From Bacillaceae bacterium IKA-2 (GTDB taxonomy: Bacteria; Bacillota; Bacilli; Bacillales; Anaerobacillaceae), in the NCBI GenBank assembly GCA_031761875.1, contig CP134492.1, positions 3,658,001 through 3,722,000 of the forward strand: a DNA stretch of 64,000 nt. Direction: 5' to 3'. The notes under the pieces were generated by a model. The model was not told the origin of the DNA and searched no databases. It saw only the letters and a list, made by a program, of their open reading frames with translations. Made by a program: the position numbers and the translations under genes. How positions within the stretch are numbered: position 1 is the stretch's first letter; each line of letters starts with the position of its first letter. Positions 26,274 to 35,221 of this stretch are shown here, piece by piece.

Positions 26274-28472
26274 TTAATTACTAGTTTTTTTTGTTTCAAA
26301 TAATATATTAGTTTTATAATCAAGACTTGCTTCTTCTGCAACACCAAGAGGGACGACACCGTTTGCAGCATCAGTATGCCCAATCATTCGGTTACTTGCC
26401 GCTACTTGACGTTGACGTTTCTTGATTGCTGTAAGTCTTTCTAAGGCAAGGTCTTTTCTATCTTCTCGAATATGTTCGAACTTAAACTCTAAATTACCCT
26501 TTAGGAATGCATCCTCATCTATAAACTGAATTTCTCGGTTACGTAAATTTAAGTAGAGTAAGTCACCTGTTTGAAGATATAAAATCCCCCCACCATCTAT
26601 TGCTTCAGGTGTCATATGGCCAATCGCCGCACCATAAGTTACACCTGAATAGCGACCATCACTAATTAATGTTGCTAGACGTTTTAACTTACGATTTGCA
26701 TTAATGTGTTGCATTGCTGTAAACATTTCTGGCATTCCAAATGCAATCGGACCTTGACCTGAAACGATAATAGAAATTTTTAGGATACTTTCCTCAACCA
26801 TCTTATCGAAAAGTTTATCGTAGTCATGATCCTTCCAATCTTGATAATGCTCAGGTGCATTTTCTTTAAGAAGAGCAAGCATATTTTCATGACTAAAGCT
26901 TTGTTTTTCTTTTAATTTTGGTAAAAGATTTGCATCTAGTAAACTTTGATTAGCATCAACTTCATTTTCATAGTACAGAACAAAAGCCGCTTTCTTGTCA
27001 AACTGGTCTAACTGTGTCGTTGTCATACCACTAATTTTTACAACGGCAGTTTCAAAGAAGTTTCCTGTTAATACGTCTACACCACTAAATGCTCTTTTTG
27101 GCTTTGAAAGAATCACAGGATTTTCTTTTACATTATCAGCTGATAAATTTTCCGTTTTCACTAAACGTTCACGCCACGTTTTTCCAGCTACAGTCGGTGC
27201 TTCAACATCCATCGGTACTCCATTTTCTAGTAACTCGTGGAATAACGTCTCCATACCTCTACTTTGACTATCACAACACTGTATCGCTAAAGAGAAGATA
27301 TCACGATCTTCTGTCAGACTATAGTTAAATAAATCTGGGATCGGATGTGCATGGTGAATTTCATCTAAATCCGATAGGCTAAACTTATAACCGCCGTATA
27401 ACATACCTGCAACGAGATGCATGATTAAATTCGTTGATCCGCCAGATGCACTGTGAATACGAATCCCGTTTCGAATGTTTGTTGCCATAATATTGGCAGC
27501 TCCAAAAACAGGGTTATTAATCATTGTTGCAAAACTATCAAGAGATTTATTTACTTGTGATTGATTAGGAGATTCCGTCAGAAGTTCCACAGCCGGATGT
27601 ACTAATCCTAAACCAGCGACAAGATGTCGTGAACTGTTTCCTGTACCGTTAAAGGCACAGACTCCGCCTTGTCCATCACAAGTCGCTACCGCTAAGCGCT
27701 TTTCATAATCTTTATGAGCTTCTTTCGTTATAATTCCTCGTTCTGTTGCACGTTCAAGCACACCCTGGAAAGCTGTATTTGACGAGCATTGTAAAATATA
27801 AGCCATTGCATCTTTAAGATCATCGGCAATATCACCAGCACCTTGGCTTTCAGCAGAGGCCGCAACTTCCCCTAACTCTTTAAAAAGTTCTTCTGGAATC
27901 GTTCCACCTTGTAATACGTGAGCCGGAGCAAATGTTGCAAAGAAAGGTGCTTCACCTCGGTATTGACGAATTCTGTCAAGATGAGCCATTGCACTAACTA
28001 CGCCAAGTGGTTGTTTATCACAACCTTGAATAACAAAAGCACCGTGGTAACTATGGGCTTCGATTTGATTTACAACCATTTGCGCTACAGCATTACGGCT
28101 TTGAAGTGAATAACTCATGCCTTGATTGCTTTGCGCAGTTCCATCACACATAACAGGGGTCGAAAAATAAAACGGAACTCCTCCATTTTGCCAAATACGT
28201 ATCGCTGCATGAGCAGAGGTTTTGAAATCCATAATATGCGCTGGATGATCGGAAGATCCCCCAATAATTGCAATACGCGGCGCGTTTTCTTCTAAGCGAT
28301 TATAAATTTCCTCAAGAGTCCAATCTGGTACCCCCCCTTCGTACCCAGAACCTAATATTTGTTTTGAACGATCAAGTAACCCAGCAACAGTAATCGGTTC
28401 ATTTGCTTTCCCTTGAACATTGTCTCGATATGGATTTACTTGGTTGGTGATATTAGGATATTGTACAGACAT
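26274..28472 (-). CDS. IlvD/Edd-family sugar-acid dehydratase
   Basis: An Fe-S dehydratase (732 residues, longer than the usual 550-660) that removes water from an aldonate to give the 2-keto-3-deoxy acid. Cluster ligands are likely the Cys in PVMCDGTAQSN, in IQGCDKQPLGV and in CDGQGGVCAFNGTGN. The SASGGSTNLIMHL and C-terminal SDGRYSGVTYGAAIGH blocks are family hallmarks. It differs clearly from the YjhG/YagF-type enzyme at 47230. The context (2-keto-3-deoxy-pentonate dehydratase and semialdehyde dehydrogenase downstream) points to a pentonate such as D-xylonate or L-/D-arabinonate. AAGGAG nine bases before the ATG. Confidence 0.88.
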   Translation of the reverse strand: MSVQYPNITNQVNPYRDNVQGKANEPITVAGLLDRSKQILGSGYEGGVPDWTLEEIYNRLEENAPRIAIIGGSSDHPAHIMDFKTSAHAAIRIWQNGGVPFYFSTPVMCDGTAQSNQGMSYSLQSRNAVAQMVVNQIEAHSYHGAFVIQGCDKQPLGVVSAMAHLDRIRQYRGEAPFFATFAPAHVLQGGTIPEELFKELGEVAASAESQGAGDIADDLKDAMAYILQCSSNTAFQGVLERATERGIITKEAHKDYEKRLAVATCDGQGGVCAFNGTGNSSRHLVAGLGLVHPAVELLTESPNQSQVNKSLDSFATMINNPVFGAANIMATNIRNGIRIHSASGGSTNLIMHLVAGMLYGGYKFSLSDLDEIHHAHPIPDLFNYSLTEDRDIFSLAIQCCDSQSRGMETLFHELLENGVPMDVEAPTVAGKTWRERLVKTENLSADNVKENPVILSKPKRAFSGVDVLTGNFFETAVVKISGMTTTQLDQFDKKAAFVLYYENEVDANQSLLDANLLPKLKEKQSFSHENMLALLKENAPEHYQDWKDHDYDKLFDKMVEESILKISIIVSGQGPIAFGMPEMFTAMQHINANRKLKRLATLISDGRYSGVTYGAAIGHMTPEAIDGGGILYLQTGDLLYLNLRNREIQFIDEDAFLKGNLEFKFEHIREDRKDLALERLTAIKKRQRQVAASNRMIGHTDAANGVVPLGVAEEASLDYKTNILFETKKTSN

Positions 28473-28530
28473 TTCATCATCTCCTTAAATTTACTTACTC
28501 TGATAAATTAACAATTATTTAGTAAGCACA

Positions 28531-28556
28531 AGTTATTAATACTATAATTAATAACT
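28531..28556. repeat. Perfect inverted repeat before the IlvD/Edd gene
   Basis: AGTTATTAAT and its complement flank ACTATA, 60-85 bases in front of the dehydratase start. No T-run. Possible operator or mRNA hairpin between larA homologue 1 and the dehydratase. Confidence 0.35.
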
Positions 28557-28651
28557 GACTTAAATCGCCTAATCGACATTGTCCAAGCAAGTCAATAAGC
28601 AACTATAAGAAATAACTGATCTACTATATAAAATGAGTATCTTTGATTCTA

Positions 28652-29899
28652 CTAATAGCTCATGATAGTAGGTTGACTAAGAATTTCAAATTCATTTCTA
28701 TCCTTTATCTCTTCTATAAGAGCTTCAGATACCCATATTTCTTTAATATCTAATGTGTTTTTAATTCGAACAATTCTTACTTTTTTCATATCCAATGTAT
28801 TGCATGTCTTAACACCTGCTTTGACCGCTAACTCACTTGTTTCCATGAACATCGGCACTTTTACTACGTTAGTTACTGTACTCGTCAGTGAATTGGCATA
28901 GCCTTTATGCCATTCAATCGAATCAAACACATCTTTTGTTGTAATATCAGCCAGCCCTAAACCATTCGCATTTCCATGCGTTTTCTTTGTTAAGCCTAAT
29001 ACAACAATTTTCCTCACATCAGGTCCTCCTGTAGCGTAGGGCGTTGCGTATCGACCTGTTATATTTGGGTCCATACCATCACCAGAAATATCTTTACCAA
29101 TTTCATCTACAACAAGCACATCAATCTTCTTAAACATCAACTTTGCCATTAAATCTTTTGCCTCAAGTAATAGATCTGGTTCTTCCGCTATGATTCTTTC
29201 GGCTGGAAGGGCAACTATTTTGGCAATGTGGTCGTATGCATTTTCTATTGATCCTAATCCAAATAAGAAATTAACTTTTTTTAAAATTATTTTTGCCATT
29301 TCAGGAACATGATTGGCCATATGCTCAAATCCATATAAATGAGCAGCCTCTGCTCCCTTTTGCTTTCCTAAACCTATTGTGAGCATTTTCAATAAGCCAC
29401 TTTCCACTGGTCCTCGAAAAGCAGTATGGGCTTTAATTCTGTTAATAATTATAACTTGGTCTGCCTCATAGGCATGCTTATCTACATATACGGGTAATCC
29501 ATTTGGCAATTTTCCTATTTTTACTACTTCCATACTAGAAATGATCGGCGCATCAACAAATTCCTCTGTAATCCCTAAATCTTCCAATACTTCCTTTTGC
29601 CCTTCACCACTTGCACCACCATGGCTTCCCATTGCGGGTACTATAAATGGGTTGGCGCCAACAGATTTTACTACCTTGACTACTTCCCTAACTAAAATTT
29701 CAATATCCGCAACTCCGCGACTGCCTACAGCAATCGCAACACGATCACCTTTTGTTATCCGATCTAGTACATTTGCTTGAACGATCACTTTATGAACTTC
29801 ACTTGCAACACAGGCTAATTCGGGTGCATGAAATTTTTGTTCAACTTTTACCATTATTGGTAAAGGTATATCTTTAAGCATTTTTTTTATAATATCCAC
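28652..29899 (-). CDS. LarA homologue 1 (nickel-pincer-dependent racemase/epimerase family, DUF2088)
   Basis: Family members use the nickel-pincer nucleotide (NPN) cofactor to move a hydride at the C2 hydroxyl of 2-hydroxyacids; known activities include lactate, malate and gluconate epimerisation. The 415 residues show the signature AMGSHGGAS with His93 and the second active region RIKAHTAFRG (His158), with Lys171 as a possible cofactor-binding Lys. The N-terminal AVGSRGVADIE is typical. A GTG start has AAGGGGG at good distance. It lies between TRAP transporter 1 and the IlvD/Edd dehydratase, so C2 epimerisation of an imported aldonate is the best inference; lactate racemisation is unlikely here. 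Confidence 0.9.
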   Translation of the reverse strand: MDIIKKMLKDIPLPIMVKVEQKFHAPELACVASEVHKVIVQANVLDRITKGDRVAIAVGSRGVADIEILVREVVKVVKSVGANPFIVPAMGSHGGASGEGQKEVLEDLGITEEFVDAPIISSMEVVKIGKLPNGLPVYVDKHAYEADQVIIINRIKAHTAFRGPVESGLLKMLTIGLGKQKGAEAAHLYGFEHMANHVPEMAKIILKKVNFLFGLGSIENAYDHIAKIVALPAERIIAEEPDLLLEAKDLMAKLMFKKIDVLVVDEIGKDISGDGMDPNITGRYATPYATGGPDVRKIVVLGLTKKTHGNANGLGLADITTKDVFDSIEWHKGYANSLTSTVTNVVKVPMFMETSELAVKAGVKTCNTLDMKKVRIVRIKNTLDIKEIWVSEALIEEIKDRNEFEILSQPTIMSY

Positions 29900-29978
29900 T
29901 TACGTCCCCCTTACTTATAGCAGGCTTTCTTAATTACATTCATATTCCTTATATACTTTGATAAGGAAACTATAATGC

Positions 29979-29991
29979 AAAACAGAGTTCT
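29979..29991. promoter_or_regulatory. Shared IclR-type operator before LarA homologue 1
   Basis: AAAAC-AGA-GTTCT next to CTATAATGC, 80 bases in front of the gene. Suggests a second regulated promoter between the transporter and the catabolic genes. Confidence 0.6.
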
Positions 29992-30052
29992 CGAAAATAA
30001 CTATGGTTTGAATAAAAATTTACTTATCCCCCGTACATTACTCCTACCCACA

Positions 30053-30089
30053 CTAGCTAGTTACCATTTCACTCTATATAACTAGCTAG
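30053..30089. repeat. Hairpin after dctM of TRAP transporter 1
   Basis: Arms CTAGCTAGTTA (30053-30063) and its complement (30079-30089) with a 15-base loop, right after the dctM stop. No T-run, so it is more likely an mRNA-stabilising hairpin than a terminator. Confidence 0.4.
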
Positions 30090-30095
30090 GAATGC

Positions 30096-31376
30096 TTAAG
30101 ATTTAAAGCTAAGTAAGAATAAAGAAAGCTCTGGTATTAATATTAAGATGATAAGTGTAAGTAACATCGCCACGAAAAATGGAACAATTGCTTTTGATAA
30201 TTCCTCAATCGATAAACCAGAAATACCTGAAGCGACAAATAAATTTACTCCTAATGGTGGTGTAATAAAGCCAATTGCTAAGTTAACAACCATGATAATT
30301 CCAAAGTGAATTGGGTCATAACCAATACTAATTGCAATCGGTAATAAAATTGGCGTTAAAATAATGATTGCTGCTAATGTATCCATAAAGCAACCAACAA
30401 TTAATAATAAGATTGTTATTAATAGGATAATAACAATTGGGTTTTCAGAGATAGATAACATCCACTGAGCTATTTGGTTTGGAATTTGTTTCATCGTTAA
30501 TAACTTTCCAAATGCCGTTGCAGTACCGACGATAATCAAAATTGTTGCTGTCGTTAAAGCAGCGTTAATTAATACGCTCGGTAATTCTTTAATTTTTAGC
30601 TGACGATATAATACTAATCCGGCAAATAAACCGTATACTACTGCAATAACAGCCGCTTCCGTTGGTGTGAAAATACCACCATAAATACCGCCTAAAATGA
30701 TGATTGGAATGAGGAGTGCCCATTTGGCATCCCAAGAAGCCATTACGATCTTTTTAATTGAAGTTTTTTCACCTGAACCTGTGTACCCGTGTTTGCGTGA
30801 ATATAAATAAGCATAAATCATTAATGCTAATCCTACTAATAATCCTGGGATAATCCCTGCAATAAACAAATCTCCGATTGATACACTACCTACCACACCA
30901 TAAATAACCATCGGGATACTTGGCGGGATAATAACCCCTAATGAACCTGCAGAGGCAACAACTGCAGTTGCGAATTTCTTATCGTAACCTTGGCGTATCA
31001 TTGCCGGTATCATAATTCCACCAATCGCCGCAACAGTCGCTGGTCCAGAACCGGAAATCGCTGCAAAAAACATACATGTGATAATCGTCGCTATCGCAAA
31101 TCCACCAGTCTTATTACCTACCAATGCATTTGCTACATTAAAGAGTCGGTCAGATATGCCACCTCTCCCCATAATTTCCCCTGCTAATATAAAGAACGGA
31201 ACTGCAAGTAATGGAAATGAATCAGTTCCTGTAACCAATCCCATCACTAAAAAATCAACCGGTAGTGCTCCTGTAATAAGCAGAGTAATTAATGTTGCTA
31301 ATCCAAGAGAAATCCCAATCGGGACACTTAATATTAAAAATAAAACAAACGATCCAAATAGTATTGCCGTAGTCAT
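30096..31376 (-). CDS. TRAP transporter 1, large permease (DctM)
   Basis: The Na+-coupled large membrane subunit of a tripartite transporter for organic or sugar acids. The 426 residues have 11-12 membrane segments and family motifs (PLLAVPFFILAGEIM, GSGPATVAAIGGIMIPAM, GIFTPTEAAVIAVVYG, FGIIMVVNLAIGFITPPLGVN, written here as key blocks). GGGGGTGA precedes the ATG. The dctQ stop is 11 bases upstream. The cluster continues with LarA homologue 1. Confidence 0.95.
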   Translation of the reverse strand: MTTAILFGSFVLFLILSVPIGISLGLATLITLLITGALPVDFLVMGLVTGTDSFPLLAVPFFILAGEIMGRGGISDRLFNVANALVGNKTGGFAIATIITCMFFAAISGSGPATVAAIGGIMIPAMIRQGYDKKFATAVVASAGSLGVIIPPSIPMVIYGVVGSVSIGDLFIAGIIPGLLVGLALMIYAYLYSRKHGYTGSGEKTSIKKIVMASWDAKWALLIPIIILGGIYGGIFTPTEAAVIAVVYGLFAGLVLYRQLKIKELPSVLINAALTTATILIIVGTATAFGKLLTMKQIPNQIAQWMLSISENPIVIILLITILLLIVGCFMDTLAAIIILTPILLPIAISIGYDPIHFGIIMVVNLAIGFITPPLGVNLFVASGISGLSIEELSKAIVPFFVAMLLTLIILILIPELSLFLLSFKS

Positions 31377-31387
31377 GATCTCACCCC

Positions 31388-31912
31388 CTAATCTTCTCTA
31401 AGTCGTTCTAAATCAGTTTTTACAGTGAAATCACCTTTACCGAGCAATGTTTTGAACTGATTGAATAAATTTTGAATCAGTCGAATTGCTGTTAATGCCA
31501 TCCCGAATGGAGCAGCTATATAAACGTATGCCATTGGAATTTGGTTTGCCGGTGACTTTTGTCCTAACCCTAGTAATTTCTCAATTATAGAGTATCCATA
31601 GTAGACAACAACGAGGGCAAAAACTAAAAATAATAGATTTCCAATAATGCTAATTACTAATTTTCCTCTATCTTTGAAGAGCATTAAAAAAGCGTCTACC
31701 CTAATGTGTCGTTGCTTTTTAACCCCATAGCTAATCCCGATGTAAACAAGCCAGATAAAGCTGTATCTTGCTAATTCCTCTGACCATGATAGTGAGTTTT
31801 CCATTACATAACGCATAAAAACCTGTAAAAAAATAACAATAACCATTAAAGTAGAAAAAAAGACAAGAAACACTTCTTCAAAATGTGCATCCAGCCACTT
31901 GATTATTTTCAT
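31388..31912 (-). CDS. TRAP transporter 1, small permease (DctQ)
   Basis: A four-helix membrane subunit linking binding protein and DctM. The 174 residues contain the DctQ block SLSWSEELARYSFIWLVYIG. The ATG of MKIIKWLDAHFEE is preferred because GGAGGAGG lies just upstream. A longer in-frame start 60 bases earlier has none. Confidence 0.92.
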   Translation of the reverse strand: MKIIKWLDAHFEEVFLVFFSTLMVIVIFLQVFMRYVMENSLSWSEELARYSFIWLVYIGISYGVKKQRHIRVDAFLMLFKDRGKLVISIIGNLLFLVFALVVVYYGYSIIEKLLGLGQKSPANQIPMAYVYIAAPFGMALTAIRLIQNLFNQFKTLLGKGDFTVKTDLERLRED

Positions 31913-31981
31913 CACTATACCTCCTCCCAGATGGCACATAAGCTCTATTAAAATAAATATAAAAACAGTCAATATATAATT

Positions 31982-32012
31982 AAAGGGCGAGTAAAACGAA
32001 TACTCGCCCTTT
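31982..32012 (-). terminator. Intra-operon hairpin between dctP and dctQ of TRAP 1
   Basis: A 12-bp stem (31982-31993 with 32001-32012) with 7-base loop. On the minus strand only TTTAATTAT follows, so partial termination or mRNA protection is expected, giving more binding protein than permease. Confidence 0.7.
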
Positions 32013-32033
32013 TTCCCCTTACAATTTATTACC

Positions 32034-33080
32034 TTATTGAAGTTTTTCGATTTCCGCTAAGTACTCAGCAACAATTTCTGTACCAATGCTTTCAGCGTGC
32101 TTATCGATTACTGGACGAATTTTTTCTGCAAAGCGTAGGTGTTCTTCAGGCGTAATTTCACTGAATTGCATATTTTCTTTTAATGCTTCTAAGCTTTCAT
32201 CTGCAACTTGACGATTTCTTTCACGGTTATATTGGCCAGCTTCTACTGCGGCGTTACTAAGAATTTCTTGTTGTTCAGCCGTGTATCCATCCCAAATTTC
32301 CTTACTAAACAAGAAGATAAATGGTGTATATACATGACCTGTACCAGAAACATAATCTTGAACCTCATTAAATTTACTTAATAAAATTGTCGGATATGGA
32401 TTTTCCTGCCCGTCAACAGTACCTTGTTGCATTGCCGCGAACAGTTCAGGGAAGGCCATCGGCGTAGGGTTGGCTCCTAATTCCCTCCAAGCATCTAAAT
32501 GAATTTCATTTTCCATCGTACGAATTTTTAACCCTTGTAGATCCTCCATTTTTTCTACTGGACGCGTACTGTTTGTTAAGTGACGGTAACCATTTTCCCA
32601 CCAAGCTAAACCAACAAGACCTTGGTCCTCAAGATAAGTAAACATTTTATCACCAAATGGTCCATCTAACAGTTTATCGGCTACTTCTTCACTAGGCATT
32701 GTGAATGGTAAATCAAAAACGCCATACTCTTTAACAAAGTTAACTAGTGGTGATGTTGAAGGAATTGTGATCTCCAACGTTCCAAATTGTAGCATTTCAA
32801 TTGCAGCACGGTCATCAGCTACTTGACCAGAATGGTAAACTTCAACTTCGAAATCATCTGTTTGACTCTCGACGATTTCCTTAAACTTCATCGCACCTTC
32901 ATATTCTGGATGCTTATCATTAATACCGAGACTAATACGTAAAGTTTGTGTTTCTCCAGAACCACTTGAAGCGCTTTCATTTTCATTACTATCACCTGAC
33001 GCTGGTTCGTTACTGCCACCCCCACAAGCTGCTAAAATTAGAACTAAAGCCATAAGTAAACCTAAAAGTTTTATTTTCAT
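32034..33080 (-). CDS. TRAP transporter 1, substrate-binding lipoprotein (DctP)
   Basis: An extracytoplasmic binding protein of 348 residues. A signal peptide with lipobox LILAACGG makes it a lipoprotein. The family ligand region LKIRTMENEIHLDAWRELG contains the Arg that usually holds the substrate carboxylate, followed by MQQGTVDGQENP. Sugar or sugar-acid specificity is inferred from the catabolic genes downstream. GGGGGA lies before the ATG. It is the first gene of its operon, with two strong copies of the shared operator upstream. Confidence 0.95.
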   Translation of the reverse strand: MKIKLLGLLMALVLILAACGGGSNEPASGDSNENESASSGSGETQTLRISLGINDKHPEYEGAMKFKEIVESQTDDFEVEVYHSGQVADDRAAIEMLQFGTLEITIPSTSPLVNFVKEYGVFDLPFTMPSEEVADKLLDGPFGDKMFTYLEDQGLVGLAWWENGYRHLTNSTRPVEKMEDLQGLKIRTMENEIHLDAWRELGANPTPMAFPELFAAMQQGTVDGQENPYPTILLSKFNEVQDYVSGTGHVYTPFIFLFSKEIWDGYTAEQQEILSNAAVEAGQYNRERNRQVADESLEALKENMQFSEITPEEHLRFAEKIRPVIDKHAESIGTEIVAEYLAEIEKLQ

Positions 33081-33173
33081 TATTTTTCCCCCTGATTTTT
33101 TATTTTACATTTGCAACTACAGTAAACAAAGAATTTTTTCTAAACATCCCCCCTTTTACTTAGTTTACATCGA

Positions 33174-33304
33174 CGGTTTTATAATATAAAACCGTGTTCG
33201 GATAAGGCTTTACAGTTTTCTTGTTGAAATCTATTAAACTACAAAGTTCTGTAAAATTATAAAACTATAAGATTATATAGTTTTATAATATAAAACAGAG
33301 TTCT
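33174..33304. promoter_or_regulatory. Operator region of TRAP 1 with two shared IclR-type sites
   Basis: Site 1: AAAAC-CGT-GTTCG (33188-33200), at the end of a perfect 21-bp palindrome 33174-33194 (CGGTTTTATA-A-TATAAAACCG). Site 2: AAAAC-AGA-GTTCT (33292-33304), again next to GTTTTATAATAT. A half-site ACAAAGTTCT occurs at 33241. The remaining bases up to 33495 are AT-rich; a weak cre-like TGTAAAGGCTTTAA lies at 33423-33436. Confidence 0.65.
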
Positions 33305-33495
33305 TTTATATAAACAAAAAGAAAACTGTTCAAAACTTCTAACTTTTCTAAGTATACTAAATGTTCAATTATTTATCAAGGCAATTTTAATAAAATATAT
33401 TATAATTTTTTCTATCATAATATGTAAAGGCTTTAACTAAGCAACTTATCATTCTTTATCATGTAAAAAAAGTTTGTTAAGTTACTCATTTATAA

Positions 33496-34488
33496 CTATT
33501 TTTCTTTCAAACTTACTTTTTCTTTTACTTCTTTATTAAAAAGGTATGTTGGATAGTAGCCAGCTAATACGTCTGCAACATTTTGAGCTGTTTTACGTTT
33601 CAGTTCCAGTTGTGCCTCTTCTGAATACCAAGCAACATGAGGGTTAATAATGACATTTTCCATCTTTAATAATGGATTATCTTTTTGAATTGGTTCTTCC
33701 TCCGTTACATCTAAACCAGCACCTGCAATTTTACCTACTTCCAACGCATGAATTAATGCCTTTTCATCAATAATAGGTCCTCTAGCAGTATTAATAATAA
33801 ATGCCTCTTTTTTCATTAAATCAAACTGCTCGTCACCGATCATGCCATGTGTAGCTTCAATAAGTGGTGCATGAACGGAAATGAAATCAGACTGTTTACA
33901 CAATTCATTAAGTTCTACTAATTCAACATCTAAATCCTTTGCCACTTCCTCTGGAACAAAGGGATCATAAGCAACAACTTTAATCCCAAAAGCTTGAGCT
34001 TTTTCCGCTAATGTTTGCGGAATCCGGCCAAGTCCAACAAGACCTAATACACGCCCGCGCAGACGATATATCGGCACACTTACTTTATAATCCCAATTCC
34101 CTGCTTTTACCTCATTATTTAAACGAACAACTTTTCGTGCACATGCGATAATTAATGCAAAAGCGTGGTCAGAAACTTCATCCATACAATAGTCTGTAAC
34201 ATTTCCGACGATTATTCCATTTTCAGTAGCGGCATCAATATCAATTGTATTAACACCAACTCCATATCTTGATACTACTTTAAGATTCGGATGAGATTCC
34301 AACACTTTTCGTGAAATAGGTGCATATTGATTTATAAGCGCATCTGCCCCTTTAGCTACTTTAATTACTTCTTCCTCTGTTTTACATTGCGCTCGAATAA
34401 GCTCTGCATCAACAGTTGCTAGCACTTCCTCCTCAGGTGCTAATGTTGAAAACTCATAATCTGTAATAACCACTTTAAATTTACTCAT
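33496..34488 (-). CDS. D-isomer-specific 2-hydroxyacid dehydrogenase family protein
   Basis: An NAD-dependent oxidoreductase of 330 residues. The Rossmann motif is GLVGLGRIPQTLAEKAQAFG, and the catalytic Arg (NTARGPIID), Glu (VTEEEP) and His (INPHVAWYSE) are present. It resembles the C-terminal-binding-protein-like branch. The second Met is preferred as start, with GAGGG eight bases upstream. It is the last gene after dgoD, KDG kinase and KDPG aldolase. It could reduce a 2-keto acid such as pyruvate or hydroxypyruvate made by the pathway; substrate not proven. Confidence 0.88.
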   Translation of the reverse strand: MSKFKVVITDYEFSTLAPEEEVLATVDAELIRAQCKTEEEVIKVAKGADALINQYAPISRKVLESHPNLKVVSRYGVGVNTIDIDAATENGIIVGNVTDYCMDEVSDHAFALIIACARKVVRLNNEVKAGNWDYKVSVPIYRLRGRVLGLVGLGRIPQTLAEKAQAFGIKVVAYDPFVPEEVAKDLDVELVELNELCKQSDFISVHAPLIEATHGMIGDEQFDLMKKEAFIINTARGPIIDEKALIHALEVGKIAGAGLDVTEEEPIQKDNPLLKMENVIINPHVAWYSEEAQLELKRKTAQNVADVLAGYYPTYLFNKEVKEKVSLKEK

Positions 34489-34566
34489 ACTCATCGCCCT
34501 CTCTCTCTAATATGTTTTATCAATCTATTTTCATAAAAATGATTAATACCAAATAAAGTTTATTTA

Positions 34567-35205
34567 TTAAGCTCTCGCTTTCATTACTTCTTCAATAAAT
34601 TTTAACGACTTTTCAGTTATTTTCGTTAATGCTTGTTGATCCATTACACCTTTCGTGTTCACTAAAGTACTTCCTACACCAACAGCTACCGCTCCTGCTT
34701 TCATGTATTCACCTACATTATCAAGATCAATTCCTCCTGTTGGCATAAGCGGAATTTGTGGTAGTGGTCCATGAATAGCTTTTAAGTACCCTGGACCAAA
34801 CGCATTAGCAGGAAACACCTTTATTATATCTGCACCACTTTCATATGCTCTAAGGATTTCAGTAGGTGTTAATGCTCCAGGAATACTAATTACACCATAT
34901 CGTTTTGTCAATTTAATCGTTTCTTCATCAACGATTGGCGAAAAAATAAACTTTGCTCCAGCCATGATTGCGGCCCTAGCGGTTTCTGAATCAAGTACAG
35001 TTCCCGCACCAACGATCACATCATTACCAAGTTTCGATGTAACCTCTTCAATTAATGTTAGAACCTTTGGCGTTTCAACAGTAATTTCTAATGTTTTCAC
35101 TCCACCTGCATAAAGTGCTTTTGCAATAGGTAAAATATTTTCTGAATTAGCTCCACGAATAACTGCAACAATACCATTTTCTTTAATTTGTTGTAATAAA
35201 TCCAT
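34567..35205 (-). CDS. 2-keto-3-deoxy-6-phosphogluconate/galactonate aldolase (KDPG/KHG aldolase)
   Basis: A class I aldolase cleaving KDPG or KDPGal to pyruvate and glyceraldehyde 3-phosphate. 212 residues after choosing the start MDLLQQIKENG, which has GGAGG five bases before it. The Schiff-base Lys is in DIIKVFPANAFGP; other family blocks are IVAVIRG, LEITVETP and GAGTVLDSETA. It lies downstream of the kinase of the same pathway. Confidence 0.93.
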   Translation of the reverse strand: MDLLQQIKENGIVAVIRGANSENILPIAKALYAGGVKTLEITVETPKVLTLIEEVTSKLGNDVIVGAGTVLDSETARAAIMAGAKFIFSPIVDEETIKLTKRYGVISIPGALTPTEILRAYESGADIIKVFPANAFGPGYLKAIHGPLPQIPLMPTGGIDLDNVGEYMKAGAVAVGVGSTLVNTKGVMDQQALTKITEKSLKFIEEVMKARA

Positions 35206-35221
35206 TTTATCCTCCATTTCT

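Noticed and set aside
28652-29899. True lactate racemase call for LarA homologues
   Set aside because: No lactate permease or LarD-like gene nearby and the context is sugar-acid catabolism; the general family name is safer.
33423-33436. cre-like site TGTAAAGGCTTTAA
   Set aside because: It lacks the central CG and lies far upstream of dctP1; mentioned only as weak.
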